The notes beneath the pieces were generated by a model. It was not told where the DNA came from and made no database searches. It saw only the letters and a program-made list of their open reading frames with translations. Positions 34,738-43,720 of a DNA stretch of 64,000 nt are shown one piece after another. A program made the position numbers and the translations under genes. Positions within the stretch are counted from its first letter, which is position 1. Every line of letters begins with the position of its first letter. The stretch is from Lujinxingia sediminis (GTDB taxonomy: Bacteria; Myxococcota_A; Bradymonadia; Bradymonadales; Bradymonadaceae): NCBI RefSeq assembly GCF_004005565.1, contig NZ_SADD01000014.1, forward strand, positions 1-64,000, read 5' to 3'.

Positions 34738-36921
34738 ATGTCTCTTCGCGACAAAGAGCAGCTCATGACCTTGGATCGGATGACAGCCCCCGGGGGGCTT
34801 AAGCGCGTGGTGTGCGCGCTGGCGTGGTGCGCCGGGGTGGGCGTGTGCGTCGACCTTGTGCCGGAGGCTGCGGCCGGGGAGGCGGAGCGCGCGTCTGGCG
34901 AGGTTGTGTCCGTGTCTGGTGTGGAAGGTGTTGAAATTATTGAGGTATTGGCGTCGTTGGCGCAGGCGTCTTCCGAGGATGAGGGAGAAAGCGATGACGA
35001 CGAGGGCGGAGAAGATACCCTGCGGGGGCGCACGGTGGTGGGGGATCGGAGTGCGCGCGAGGACGCGCGCCACCCTTCGGGCTTTGTAACGCGGGTGCGG
35101 CTCGGGGAGAGCGTGGCGGCTTCGGAGACGCTGGGGGCGTCGCTGGAACAGGTGGAGGGGGTGCAGCTCTCACGGGCGTCGAGCCCGGGGCAGCCGGCCT
35201 ACGTATCGGTGCGGGGCGGCAGCCCCCGCCAGCTCGTCGTCTACCTCGACGGCCTGCGCCTGAGCTCGCCGGCGGGCCTGGGGTTTGATGTGGGGCAGCT
35301 CGGGGTGGGCGGGCTGGCCTCGGCCGATGTGTTTCGCGGGGGGGCGGCGGTGGTGCACGGGGCCGGGGCGCTGACGGGCTCGGTGCAGTTAAACCCGCGG
35401 ATGCCCACCCCCGGGGTTCGCGCCAGCGCGCGGCTGAGCGCCGGGAGTTTCGGGAGCGCGGGCGCGCAGGCCGCGTTCGGTGTGGGCGGGCGGCGTGCGG
35501 GGCTGCGCCTGCATCTCGGGGTGCGCCGAAGCGAAGGCGATTTTGGTTTTGTCGATAACCAGGGAATCGTGCAGGCCCGGCGTAATAACGACCACCGACG
35601 CTTCGGCGGCGGGGCCACCGGCGTGCTGAAGGTGGGCGATGGCGGCGAACTTCGCCTGACCACCCTGGTGGAGGAGGGCGCCGGGGGGAGCGCTGGCCCC
35701 TCGGAGTTTCAGCGCTCGTTTGAGCTGGCTCGGGTCGATGATCATCGCCGTCTGGCCAGCCTGCGCTACACCTTTGAGGGGGAGCGCTGGCAGGCCCACG
35801 CCGACCTCGGCGCCCAGGACCGCGCCTACCGCTACGAGAACGCGCGCGGCCATATGACGCTGGAGCATGTGGAGGCCCACTCGCGCCAGCAGACGGTGGC
35901 GGCTACCGGCGGGGCGCGGCTCTTTGCCGGGGCGCATCTCCTCAACTTCAGCGGGGAGCTTCGCGCGGAGCGTTATGAGGCGGCGGACGGCGCGGCGACC
36001 CTGGGAGCGGAGCGTCTCAATGCGGCGCTGGCGCTCTCGGAGGAGTGGCTGCTGGCGGGCGATACGCTCAGCCTGGTGGGGGCGCTGCGCGGCGAAGTTC
36101 TGCGTGAGCAGGGGTCGGATTCTTCCATGGATTCAAGGGTTTATGCGCCTGTCGTTCCGGCCATCGGTGCGATCTGGCGGGCGCATCCGCGGCTGGAGGC
36201 GCGCGCCAACCTGGCCAAAACCTTTCGCGCGCCGCATTTCGATGAGCTCTACCTCTCGACCGAAGCGGTGCGCGGCAACCCCGATCTTTTGCCCGAAGAA
36301 GCCGTGGTGGTCGATGCGGGCCTGCGCCTTCGGCTGGGCCCCGGGGCCAACTCGAAGGCGCTGGAGCTGGGGGCGGCCTATTTTCATAACGCGATCGGGC
36401 AGATGATCCTCTTTTTGCCCATCTCGGCCTACGTCTACCAGGCCCAGAACCTCTCCGGGGCGCGTGCGCACGGCGTGGAGGCCACCCTGGGGTGGGCACC
36501 TTTTGGGCGCGTGCGTCTGGACGGAAGTTATACGCTGACACGCGCCTACCTCACGATCGACCAGGGAGGTATCCCCGCGCAGCTTCCGCATCAGCCGCGC
36601 CACCGCGCCTTTTTGCGCGCGACCCTGGATCTGGGAGGGCTGGTTTCGACCGAGACGTTCCGAACCTTTTTGAGCGACGCGCGCCTTCAGGCCACCGCGC
36701 GGTATCGGAGTCGGGTGCAGCTCGATAATTTTGGCAGCTTGCAGAGCCCCGGCGCGCTGCGCCTGGACCTGGGCGGCCGCGCGAGCCTGGGAGGCGGGCT
36801 GAGCCTGGGCGTCGAGGTGCAGAATGTGCTCAACGACCGGCGCGCGCAGGACTTTTTGCAGCGTCCGCTTCCGGGGCGCGCGTTTTTTATATCTCTGGCA
36901 GTGCTGGCGGAGGGTGAATGA
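34738..36921 (+). CDS. btuB: BtuB-like TonB-dependent outer-membrane corrinoid receptor
   Basis: About 727 aa if started at the ATG adjoining the riboswitch (34738); ATGs at 34765 and 34780 are alternatives, and the signal peptide VCALAWCAGVGVCVDLV would follow any of them. An acidic linker rich in Glu/Asp leads to the plug domain (LGESVAASETLGASLEQVEG, VSVRGGSPRQLVVYLDGLRL, ADVFRGGAAVVHGAGALTGS). A 22-strand-type barrel ends with GVEVQNVLNDRRAQDF and a terminal strand AFFISLAVLAEG. NLAKTFRAPHFDELYLS is the classic TonB-receptor barrel motif. Cobalamin specificity is inferred from the upstream riboswitch and downstream B12 genes. The energy-coupling TonB and BtuFCD are not in the window. Confidence 0.88.
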   Translation: MSLRDKEQLMTLDRMTAPGGLKRVVCALAWCAGVGVCVDLVPEAAAGEAERASGEVVSVSGVEGVEIIEVLASLAQASSEDEGESDDDEGGEDTLRGRTVVGDRSAREDARHPSGFVTRVRLGESVAASETLGASLEQVEGVQLSRASSPGQPAYVSVRGGSPRQLVVYLDGLRLSSPAGLGFDVGQLGVGGLASADVFRGGAAVVHGAGALTGSVQLNPRMPTPGVRASARLSAGSFGSAGAQAAFGVGGRRAGLRLHLGVRRSEGDFGFVDNQGIVQARRNNDHRRFGGGATGVLKVGDGGELRLTTLVEEGAGGSAGPSEFQRSFELARVDDHRRLASLRYTFEGERWQAHADLGAQDRAYRYENARGHMTLEHVEAHSRQQTVAATGGARLFAGAHLLNFSGELRAERYEAADGAATLGAERLNAALALSEEWLLAGDTLSLVGALRGEVLREQGSDSSMDSRVYAPVVPAIGAIWRAHPRLEARANLAKTFRAPHFDELYLSTEAVRGNPDLLPEEAVVVDAGLRLRLGPGANSKALELGAAYFHNAIGQMILFLPISAYVYQAQNLSGARAHGVEATLGWAPFGRVRLDGSYTLTRAYLTIDQGGIPAQLPHQPRHRAFLRATLDLGGLVSTETFRTFLSDARLQATARYRSRVQLDNFGSLQSPGALRLDLGGRASLGGGLSLGVEVQNVLNDRRAQDFLQRPLPGRAFFISLAVLAEGE

Positions 36922-38129
36922 TGGCGTTCAAATATGTCAATACGATCAACGGGTTGCGGGTTGCTGTGCTGCTGGCGAGTTTCGTTGCGGCCTGTGGCGA
37001 GCCTGTGGATGAGGCGCAGCCGGCAGGTGAGCTTTCGGAGGTCTGTGAGGAGGGAGGCGCAAGCTATGAGCTTTTTGTGGACCCGCGCCTGAGCACGACC
37101 GGCCCGCTTGCCAACGACCTGGCGGTGGGGCCGAGCGGGCTGTGGGTGGTGGAGAGCGGCGCCAACACGTTGAGTCTTTTTGAGGCGGAGCGGGAGCGTT
37201 ATGTGGCGGGGGCGGCGGCGTTGGGCAGCGATCGCAACCCTTATACGGTGGCGGTGGAGGAGGGGGCGGCGCCCTCGGGGGCGGAGCGTCTCTGGGTGGC
37301 TAATTATGCCTCGCATAGCGTGAGCGTGGTCGACGGGCAGACGGGCGATGTGCTCGCTGAGATCGAAGACCAGGCGCTCAAAAATCCCTCGGCGGTGGCG
37401 GTGGGGGAGCGCTACGTGTACGTGGGCAACGTCAACTACCTGAGCGTGGCCGAGGGTTTCGGGGAGGGGAGCGTGGCGGTGATCGGGCGAGACTCGCTGG
37501 AGGTGGTCGCGAGCCTGCCGACGGCGTTTAAGAACCCGCATTCGCTCCGGGTGGAAGATGTGGATGGGGACGAGGTGCTGGTGGTCAGCTCCGCCGGAGA
37601 GGTGGTCTTTGGGGGGCAGGGCGTGACGCTTCGGGGGGAGGCGGGCGTGGAGCTCTGGCGAGTGGGGGCGGATCCGACCTCAGCGGAGGTCGCTTCCTAC
37701 GCCCTGGGTCAGCGCGAGGGCTCGGTGGTGGGGGCGCCCGGGCGGCCGGTGCGTGTGCCGGGCACCGACACACTTTATTTTAGCAGCGCGACCGCCCCGG
37801 TGCTCTTTGCCTTTGATCTTGGGGAGACCCGCTGGCTGCACGATGCCTCAAATCCTGTGGAGGTCTATGCTTCGAGCGGTGATGCCACGCACAGCCTGGC
37901 GGTCGATAGCGCCGGGCGTCTGTGGCTGACAGCGTTTAATCAGGACGCCCTCTATGTGTGGGATACCCGCTGCGATAGGCTGGCGGCCGGACCGATTCCC
38001 CTGGGACAGGTGGACGATCTGGTGGAAGGTCCGCAGTCGGTGACGATCGTCGAGGACGCCGAGGGTATTGACGCCTATTACCTGCTCTCCAACGCCAACT
38101 CGCTTGGGCGAGTGCGGGTGCATTGGTGA
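36918..38129 (+). CDS. Beta-propeller lipoprotein coupled to BtuB (BtuG-like candidate)
   Basis: A 403-aa protein whose start overlaps the receptor stop by 4 bp (ATGA). The lipoprotein signal is VAVLLASFVAACGEP (lipobox VAAC). The mature part has blade-type repeats of the YncE/NHL/lactonase class: NDLAVGPSGLWVVESGANTL, RNPYTVAVEE, RLWVANYASHSVSVVDGQTG, NPSAVAVGERYVYVGNVNYL, THSLAVDSAGRLWLTAF. In Bacteroides, BtuG is a surface beta-propeller lipoprotein that binds cobalamin very tightly and sits on BtuB. Here the same fold class is translationally coupled to BtuB under a cobalamin riboswitch. Homology to BtuG itself is not established; the analogy is by architecture and context. Confidence 0.8.
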   Translation: MMAFKYVNTINGLRVAVLLASFVAACGEPVDEAQPAGELSEVCEEGGASYELFVDPRLSTTGPLANDLAVGPSGLWVVESGANTLSLFEAERERYVAGAAALGSDRNPYTVAVEEGAAPSGAERLWVANYASHSVSVVDGQTGDVLAEIEDQALKNPSAVAVGERYVYVGNVNYLSVAEGFGEGSVAVIGRDSLEVVASLPTAFKNPHSLRVEDVDGDEVLVVSSAGEVVFGGQGVTLRGEAGVELWRVGADPTSAEVASYALGQREGSVVGAPGRPVRVPGTDTLYFSSATAPVLFAFDLGETRWLHDASNPVEVYASSGDATHSLAVDSAGRLWLTAFNQDALYVWDTRCDRLAAGPIPLGQVDDLVEGPQSVTIVEDAEGIDAYYLLSNANSLGRVRVHW

Positions 38130-38442
38130 TCGGGTGCCAGGCGTTCGTACACGAGCCTGATCGGGTGCCAGGCGTTCGTACACGAGCCTGATCGGGTGCC
38201 AGGCGTTCGTACACGAGCCTGATCGGGTGCCAGGCGTTCGTACATGATTGTGCAGAAGATCGGGTGCCAGGCGTTCGTACATGATTGTGCAGAAGATCGG
38301 GTGCCAGGCGTTCGTACATGATTGTGCAGAAGCTCGGGTGCCAGGCGTTCGTACATGATTGTGCAGAAGCTCGGGTGCCAGGCGTTCGTACATGATTGTG
38401 CAGAAGCTCGGGTGCCAGGCGTTCGTACAAGGATGTGCAGAG
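38128..38442. repeat. Tandem array of 31- and 37-bp units sharing one core
   Basis: The core GGGTGCCAGGCGTTCGTAC recurs nine times, with units starting at 38128, 38159, 38190, 38221, 38258, 38295, 38332, 38369 and 38406. The first three units are 31 bp (ending CACGAGCCT) and the rest 37 bp (ending ATGATTGTGCAGAA), with a change from GATCGG to GCTCGG in the last three. The core is nearly invariant. Minus-strand frames read it as a false repetitive protein. It starts at the stop of the propeller gene. A lone copy of the core lies at 40086. Confidence 0.95.
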
Positions 38443-38500
38443 AGATGGTGGTGGTAGTGGTCTAAGTCGTTGATAACGTGTTGAAACATGTGAGGTCTAA

Positions 38501-39130
38501 ATGAGCAGCGAGCAGAAGAAGGACGACAAAAAATTTCAGGACCCGAACATCGCGATTAACCGCGTCTATACGCGTAAAGGCGACGCCGGTACCACGCGGC
38601 TGGTGGGCGGTCAGAAGGTGAAGAAGAGCCACGATCGCATCGAGACGTACGGTACGGTCGATGAGCTCAACGCGGTGGTGGGGGCGGCGCGCCAGACCAT
38701 AGCCGAGGTCTATGCGGGTCATGAGGGCTTTGAAGATCTGTCCAAAGTCCTCTTTAAGGTGCAGCACCAGCTCTTCAACCTGGGGAGTGTGCTGGCGACC
38801 CTGCCCGAAGATGTGGGCCCGAAGATGCCGCGGGTCGATGCCGAGGATGTGGCGGAGTTGGAGGCGCTGATCGACCGCTACAACGAGGATCTTCCGCCCC
38901 TGCGCTCCTTTGTTCTGCCGGGGGGCACGCGGCTGAACGTGGAGCTGCACCTGGCGCGCACGGTGTGCCGGCGCGCCGAGCGCCTGGCGGTGAAACTTGG
39001 CGAGAGCGAGGAGGTCGATGTGCAGGCGGTGGCGTATTTGAACCGGCTGAGCGACGCGTTTTTTGTGTTCAGCCGCTGGGCCTCGGTGGCCGCCGGGAGC
39101 GATGAGGTGCTCTGGGATCCCAACGTCTGA
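38501..39130 (+). CDS. PduO-type cob(I)alamin adenosyltransferase
   Basis: A 209-aa protein with all PduO/MMAB-family blocks: the ATP-binding N-terminus RVYTRKGDAGTTRLVGGQKV, then HDRIETYGTVDELNAVVGAA, the central KVQHQLFNLGSVLAT, LPPLRSFVLPGGTRLNVELH, the VCRRAERLAV motif and the C-terminal YLNRLSDAFFVFSRWAS. It transfers the 5'-deoxyadenosyl group from ATP to cob(I)alamin to form coenzyme B12. It acts in the cytosol downstream of the uptake genes, separated from them only by the repeat array. Length and motifs are normal, so function is well supported. Confidence 0.93.
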   Translation: MSSEQKKDDKKFQDPNIAINRVYTRKGDAGTTRLVGGQKVKKSHDRIETYGTVDELNAVVGAARQTIAEVYAGHEGFEDLSKVLFKVQHQLFNLGSVLATLPEDVGPKMPRVDAEDVAELEALIDRYNEDLPPLRSFVLPGGTRLNVELHLARTVCRRAERLAVKLGESEEVDVQAVAYLNRLSDAFFVFSRWASVAAGSDEVLWDPNV

Positions 39131-39182
39131 GTCGGCTTTTTTTGGGGGGGGAGCGCGGATGGGGCGGCCTGGCCGGGGCGGA

Positions 39183-40085
39183 TTAAAAGCTGATGTTGAG
39201 GCCGGTGGCGAAGGCAGCGCTGATGTTGAGCGCCGGGTCCAGGTCGGTGAGGTAGGCGTGCACGCGGGGGCGCAGGTAGATGCCGGTGCCGTAGCCAACT
39301 TGAATAAGAAGATCGAGATCGAGCGCGGCGGTGAGCACGGATCGGTCCGGGTTGGCCTCTTCGCCGCGCACGGCGGTGCCCAGGGCCAGGGCCACGTCGA
39401 ATTGCACCCTTTCGGTGCTGCGCCCGGCTGAGGCGAAGAAGCCGCCGACGATCATAACCGGGTCGTCGTAGCCCAGCTCGCGCATCCGCTCCTGGTTGAC
39501 GTCCTTGCGCACCTCAAAAAAGACCATCTCCACGCCCCCGTAGAGACCGATGGCGAGGTCGACGGGCAGCGGTATGCGCTCGTTGCGGACGGGGGGCTGC
39601 ACCTGAAAGCGATAGCCCATGCGGGCGTGCAGGATCTCCCAGGCCTGAAAGATGTCGGGGTTCTCCTCGTTGATCGATTCCAGAAAAGGGGTCTCAAATT
39701 GGCCGGTAAACTGCTCGCGGGTCATCATGGCGAGGAAGTCAGGAAGCACCATCAGCCCGGGCACGCGCACATCGATGTGGTATTCGCCCCCTTTATAACG
39801 AAAGCCCATATCGGCGTAGCGGAAGAGGTGGGTGTCTTCGGCGCCGAAGAGCATCTGGCTGTAGAGCCCCACACGTAGGCCGAAGCGCTCGTGGATAGGG
39901 CCGACCAGGCGCACGTTGTCGGGGAGCTTCTCGCTCAAGGAGGGGGCGTTGGGCGGGGGAGTCTGGGCTATAGCCGAACCGGCGAACGTTATGGCGATGA
40001 GCCACGTGGAACAGAGCAGCGCCGCCCTCCATACACTCGGACGGGCGGCGCGACGTCGCGTTGCGCTGTGATGTGACAGAAACAT
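39183..40085 (-). CDS. Outer-membrane protein of unknown function
   Basis: A 300-aa protein with a signal peptide (WLIAITFAGSAIAQTPPP) and a strand-rich mature part containing FGLRVGLYSQMLFGAED, MGFRYKGGEYHIDVRVPG, LPVDLAIGLYGGVEMVFFEV and a terminal LNISAAFATGLNISF that fits a barrel C-terminus. The last residue is Phe, as BAM substrates prefer. It is convergent with the adenosyltransferase. Its ATG lies immediately after a lone copy of the 38-kb repeat core, leaving almost no room for a ribosome site, so the true start could be slightly internal. Confidence 0.7.
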   Translation of the reverse strand: MFLSHHSATRRRAARPSVWRAALLCSTWLIAITFAGSAIAQTPPPNAPSLSEKLPDNVRLVGPIHERFGLRVGLYSQMLFGAEDTHLFRYADMGFRYKGGEYHIDVRVPGLMVLPDFLAMMTREQFTGQFETPFLESINEENPDIFQAWEILHARMGYRFQVQPPVRNERIPLPVDLAIGLYGGVEMVFFEVRKDVNQERMRELGYDDPVMIVGGFFASAGRSTERVQFDVALALGTAVRGEEANPDRSVLTAALDLDLLIQVGYGTGIYLRPRVHAYLTDLDPALNISAAFATGLNISF

Positions 40086-40103
40086 CAGGGTGCCAGGCGT
40101 TCG
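40086..40103. repeat. Solitary copy of the 38-kb repeat core
   Basis: GGGTGCCAGGCGTTCG occurs here, identical over 16 bp to the core repeated nine times at 38128-38442. It lies directly upstream of the 40085 start codon. This shows the core is a dispersed genomic element rather than a local duplication only. Confidence 0.8.
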
Positions 40104-40148
40104 GGCGATGGAGGGGCGACGTTGGCGAGCAACGTGCGCCCGTGAGCA

Positions 40149-42296
40149 TTAAAGCGACCGGTATGGCGCGGTGGCTGAGGTGGCTCCCAACGCCGGAAGG
40201 TAGGCCAGGCGCAGGTAATCGAGCACCATGCGCCGGGCGTTGTAGCGCCAGCCCAGACTGAGCATGGCCCACTTCATGCGCGCGATCCAGCCCGCGCGCA
40301 GGCCGCGGTGGTCGAGCTCGTAGTAGAGGGGGAGCACGTCGTCTTCGAGCACCCGGTAGAGCTCCTTTGCGTCGAGGGCGTCTTGCTCCTCGGGGTTGAG
40401 GAGCTCGGCACCCTGGCCGATAGCGAAGCCGTTTTCTCCATCAAAGCCCTCGGCCCACCAGCCGTCAAGGATCGAGCAGTTGAGCGCGCCGTTGAAGACC
40501 GCCTTCTGACCGCTGGTGCCGCAGGCTTCCTGGGGTCGGCGAGGGTTGTTGAGCCAGAGGTCAACGCCCTGGACGAGGTGGCGGGCGATGTTCATGTCGT
40601 AGTCGGCCAGAAAGACCACCCGGCCGCCGAGGGTGGGGTCGGTGGTCAGGCCGACGATCTTCTCAATCAGCGCCTTGCCAAATCGGTCGGCGGGGTGGGC
40701 CTTGCCGGCGTAGATGATCTGGAGGGGACGCTCGCTGCTGTGGATCATCGCCTTAAAGCGTTCCAGATCGCTTAAGATCAGGTCGGCGCGTTTGTAGGTG
40801 GCAAAGCGGCGCGCAAACCCGATGGTGAGGACGTCCTGATCGAGGCCGCTTCCCGGGCGCACCTGGCCGGGGCCATCGCCGCGGGGGCCGGGCTGGGAGG
40901 CCAGGCGCGCCTGCACAAAGTCCAACAACTTCGCCTTGAGGATCTGGTGCGTCTCCCACAACTCGCCGTCATCCATCGCGGCGATCTCCTGCCAGGTCTC
41001 GGGGCGCTCCATGCGCGTATGCCAGTGGGGGCCGAGGTGGCGATCGAAGAGGGCGCGCATCTGCGGGGCCAGAAAGGAGGCCACGTGAATGCCGTTGGTG
41101 ATATGCCCGATGGGCACCTGGTGGGTGGGGCGTTCTGGCCAGAGGTTCTGCCACATCTGACGGCTGACGTGGCCGTGGAGGTTGCTCACCCCGTTGGTGA
41201 ACTGGCTCATTTTCATGGCCAGTACGGTCATGCAGAAGGGCTCGTTGGGGTCGTCGAGATCGAGGCGTCCCAGGCCGTGGAAGGCGCGCAGGTCGAGCTG
41301 AAGGCGCTCACGAAGATCGCCCAGGGCCTCGTCGATCATCTCCGGGGCGAAGCGGTCGTGGCCGGCCGGCACCGGGGTGTGGGTGGTAAACACCGTCTGG
41401 CGGGCGACGCGCTCGTGAGCCTCCTCCCAGTCGATGCCCTCCTCGGCCATGCGGCGCGCGCAGAGCTCCAGGGTGGCAAAGGCGCTGTGGCCCTCATTGA
41501 GGTGGTAGACCCCCGGGCGGATGCCGAGCATGGCCAGCGCGCGCACCCCGCCCACACCGAGCAGGACCTCCTGGCGGATGCGCGTGCGCTGATCGCCGCC
41601 GTAGAGCTGGGTGGTCAGACGGCGATCGTCTGGCGAGTTGAGGTCGATGTCGCAGTCGAGCAGCAAGAGGCGCGTGCGGCCGACGTGGGCCTCCCAGATA
41701 TGCAGGCGGATGGGGCGGCCGGCCACCTCCACCTGCACCACCCGGGGCTGGCCGTCGGCATCCAAAAGTTTGCGGATGGGCAGCGTGTCGACGCGGGTGC
41801 GTCCGTAGAGCTCACTCTGGCGGCCCTCCTCATCGAGGGCCTGCTGGAAGTAGCCCTCGGCGTAGAAGAGCCCCAGACCGACAATCGGTACGCCCAGGTC
41901 GCTTGCGGCCTTGAGGTGGTCGCCAGCCAGCACGCCCAGCCCCCCCGAATAGATCGGCAGGGACTCGTGCAGGCCGAACTCCGCGCAGAAATACGCCACC
42001 GGCCGCCGGTGCAGAGGGGCGGCCTCCAGCAGGGTGGAGGGCCCGCGTTGACGCAACTCGTCGGCCTGGCGGCGCGCGGCCTGCTGAATACGGCTTGCCA
42101 GCGCCCCGCGGCCGGCGCGCACCTCGAGCTCCCCGGGCTCAAAGCTCTCGATAAAGGCGATGGGGTTGTGGTGGAGGCGCGCCCAGCGCTCGGCGTCGAG
42201 CGTCTCAAAGATCTCCCAGGTCTCGGGATGCCAGCTCCACCAGAGGTTCGCGCTCAAGTTCTTTAGATGTCCGACCAGCTCAAAGGAATCGCTCAT
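40149..42296 (-). CDS. glgP: Alpha-glucan phosphorylase
   Basis: A 715-aa protein of the short, DUF3417-containing (Thermotoga-type) phosphorylase group. The N-terminal DUF3417 has LKNLSANLWWSWHPETWEIF. The core has AYFCAEFGLHESLPIYSGGLG, the nucleotide/sugar region FARRFATYKRADLIL, and the pyridoxal-phosphate site GTSGQKAVFNGALNCSILDG, whose Lys forms the Schiff base (most homologs have Met instead of Gln before it). It phosphorolyses alpha-1,4-glucans to glucose 1-phosphate in the cytosol. Glucose 1-phosphate is also the substrate of the rfbA-type enzyme encoded at 58 kb, but the genes are far apart. Start supported by GGAGCC upstream. Confidence 0.92.
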   Translation of the reverse strand: MSDSFELVGHLKNLSANLWWSWHPETWEIFETLDAERWARLHHNPIAFIESFEPGELEVRAGRGALASRIQQAARRQADELRQRGPSTLLEAAPLHRRPVAYFCAEFGLHESLPIYSGGLGVLAGDHLKAASDLGVPIVGLGLFYAEGYFQQALDEEGRQSELYGRTRVDTLPIRKLLDADGQPRVVQVEVAGRPIRLHIWEAHVGRTRLLLLDCDIDLNSPDDRRLTTQLYGGDQRTRIRQEVLLGVGGVRALAMLGIRPGVYHLNEGHSAFATLELCARRMAEEGIDWEEAHERVARQTVFTTHTPVPAGHDRFAPEMIDEALGDLRERLQLDLRAFHGLGRLDLDDPNEPFCMTVLAMKMSQFTNGVSNLHGHVSRQMWQNLWPERPTHQVPIGHITNGIHVASFLAPQMRALFDRHLGPHWHTRMERPETWQEIAAMDDGELWETHQILKAKLLDFVQARLASQPGPRGDGPGQVRPGSGLDQDVLTIGFARRFATYKRADLILSDLERFKAMIHSSERPLQIIYAGKAHPADRFGKALIEKIVGLTTDPTLGGRVVFLADYDMNIARHLVQGVDLWLNNPRRPQEACGTSGQKAVFNGALNCSILDGWWAEGFDGENGFAIGQGAELLNPEEQDALDAKELYRVLEDDVLPLYYELDHRGLRAGWIARMKWAMLSLGWRYNARRMVLDYLRLAYLPALGATSATAPYRSL

Positions 42297-42365
42297 GAAA
42301 TCATGGCTCCAAAAAGTGGCGCGGTCAGGACGGCGAGAGCGCGCGGGTAGGTTGTGATGCCTCTA

Positions 42366-43310
42366 CTATTTGATGATCAGCTCCACGCAGGGGCCCGTGG
42401 AGAGGGTGACTTCGCCGGACTGGGCCACGTGCATGTCCCCGTCGATGGTGTAGTTGATGGGCTCCGAGGAGCGGAAGATCGCCCGTGAGCTGACCTCGCT
42501 GCGAATCTTACGCTCGTCGACGGGCAGGCCAAGGCGAATTCTCGGCAGCGAGAGCGCGATGTCCACCGGACCGCCGGTCACGCCGAGCAGATGGAAGGTG
42601 TTATCGCGCTCCTGGCAGCGGATAAAGGGCCGAAACCCAAGGCCGATCTGGTCGACGGTGCTGGCAAGCACCGAGGCGTAGTCGCGCTCCTCCCAGGTGG
42701 TCTCATCAAACTCGATGCTGGCGTGAAAGGGGCGAAAGAGCCGCCTGGGGAGCTCTCCGCCCACCGGCATCGTGGCCAGGGCCTTGCTCAAGAGCACCCC
42801 GGCGGTGGTGGGGCTGGGGTTGCCGGTGGCGTAATACTCTTCGAGAAAGTTGGAGACGATGCCGTTGCCAAAAATAAACCCGTAGCGCTCTCCGGACTCA
42901 TCTTCGACCTTGAGGATATCGCGGCGCGTCGTCTCGAAGGGCTGGCCGGTGTAGTACTTCTCGACCAGGTTCGCCAACAATTTGGGGGGCGCCCCGCTGA
43001 TGCCCACGGCGTTGGAGACGGTGTTCATCGTGCCCCCGCGCAAGAGCGCGACTTTCGGCAGCGGCTCGTCGCCGTAGACCTTGATAAAGGTGGTCAGCGT
43101 GACGTGGTTGGTGCCGTCGCCGCCGTTGAGCGCGAGGATCTCGATGCCGCTCTCTTTGAACTTACGGGCGACCTCCTCGACGTCTTCAACGCGGTTGGTC
43201 AGCTCGTAGGTGTCGTGCTGGCCGAGCATGTAGCCCAGCCGGCGCATCCGCTCGGGGTAGCGGCGGTTACGGCGGCTGTGGGGGTTGGTGATAATTCCGA
43301 TGCCAGGCAT
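42366..43310 (-). CDS. Diacylglycerol-kinase-type lipid kinase
   Basis: About 314 aa from ATG 43310; a longer frame to 43361 adds no conserved sequence. The DAGK catalytic domain opens with GIGIITNPHSRRNRR and contains the nucleotide-binding ILALNGGDGTNHVTLT motif (GGDGT) followed by LPKVALLRGGTMNTVSNAVG. The C-terminal half has the YegS/DgkB-like beta sandwich and ends in YTIDGDMHVAQSGEVTLSTG. It likely phosphorylates diacylglycerol or a related lipid at the inner membrane. The DGD segment (INYTIDGDMH) is in the usual place. Confidence 0.85.
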   Translation of the reverse strand: MPGIGIITNPHSRRNRRYPERMRRLGYMLGQHDTYELTNRVEDVEEVARKFKESGIEILALNGGDGTNHVTLTTFIKVYGDEPLPKVALLRGGTMNTVSNAVGISGAPPKLLANLVEKYYTGQPFETTRRDILKVEDESGERYGFIFGNGIVSNFLEEYYATGNPSPTTAGVLLSKALATMPVGGELPRRLFRPFHASIEFDETTWEERDYASVLASTVDQIGLGFRPFIRCQERDNTFHLLGVTGGPVDIALSLPRIRLGLPVDERKIRSEVSSRAIFRSSEPINYTIDGDMHVAQSGEVTLSTGPCVELIIK

Positions 43311-43514
43311 AGGCTGTCCGCGAAAACGGTGAGTGAAGTAGGGGCGCGGCGCGGCCTGCATGGCGAGGCGATCGGAGCGCGGCGCTCAGGAGTCAAACGG
43401 CGCGTAAGATAACGATCCGTGCGGGGGGTGGCAACGGTGGTGAGCGGGCGCCAACTTTTCGTGATGTTGGGAGTTGGTGTGGGTTTGGGAGTTGGCGTGG
43501 GACGTTGGGGTTCG

Positions 43515-43717
43515 CGTTTTGTGGTTAGGTGGTTGTGTGGTTGTGTGGTTGAGGGGCGCCGGGGTTTGCGGGTGTTGGTCGATTCGTGCGGGCGTCTGGT
43601 GGGATGCGTTTTGTGGTTAGGTGGTTGTGTGGTTGTGTGGTTGTGTGGTTGAGGGGTTGAGGGGCGCCGGGGTTTGCGGGGGTTGGTCGATTCATGCGGG
43701 CGTCTGGTGGGGTGCGG
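43515..43717. repeat. Two near-identical copies of a 90-110 bp unit
   Basis: The block beginning GCGTTTTGTGGTTAG at 43515 recurs at 43607. Both contain repeated GGTTGTGT heptamer-like steps, then GGGGCGCCGGGGTTTGCGGG and CGGGCGTCTGGTGGG. Copy 2 has extra GGTTGTGT and GGTTGAGG steps, consistent with slippage. It belongs to the gene-free 43311-44499 stretch. Confidence 0.85.
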
Positions 43718-43720
43718 GTT

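Noticed and set aside
38128-38442. CRISPR array at the 31/37-bp repeats
   Set aside because: The interval sequences are identical within each unit type, so there are no unique spacers.
37848-38489. Repetitive protein antisense to the 38-kb repeats
   Set aside because: Peptide repeats simply mirror the DNA repeat and run into the propeller gene's antisense strand.
40947-42266. 439-aa frame antisense to the glucan phosphorylase
   Set aside because: No family motif; the opposite strand encodes a complete conserved enzyme.
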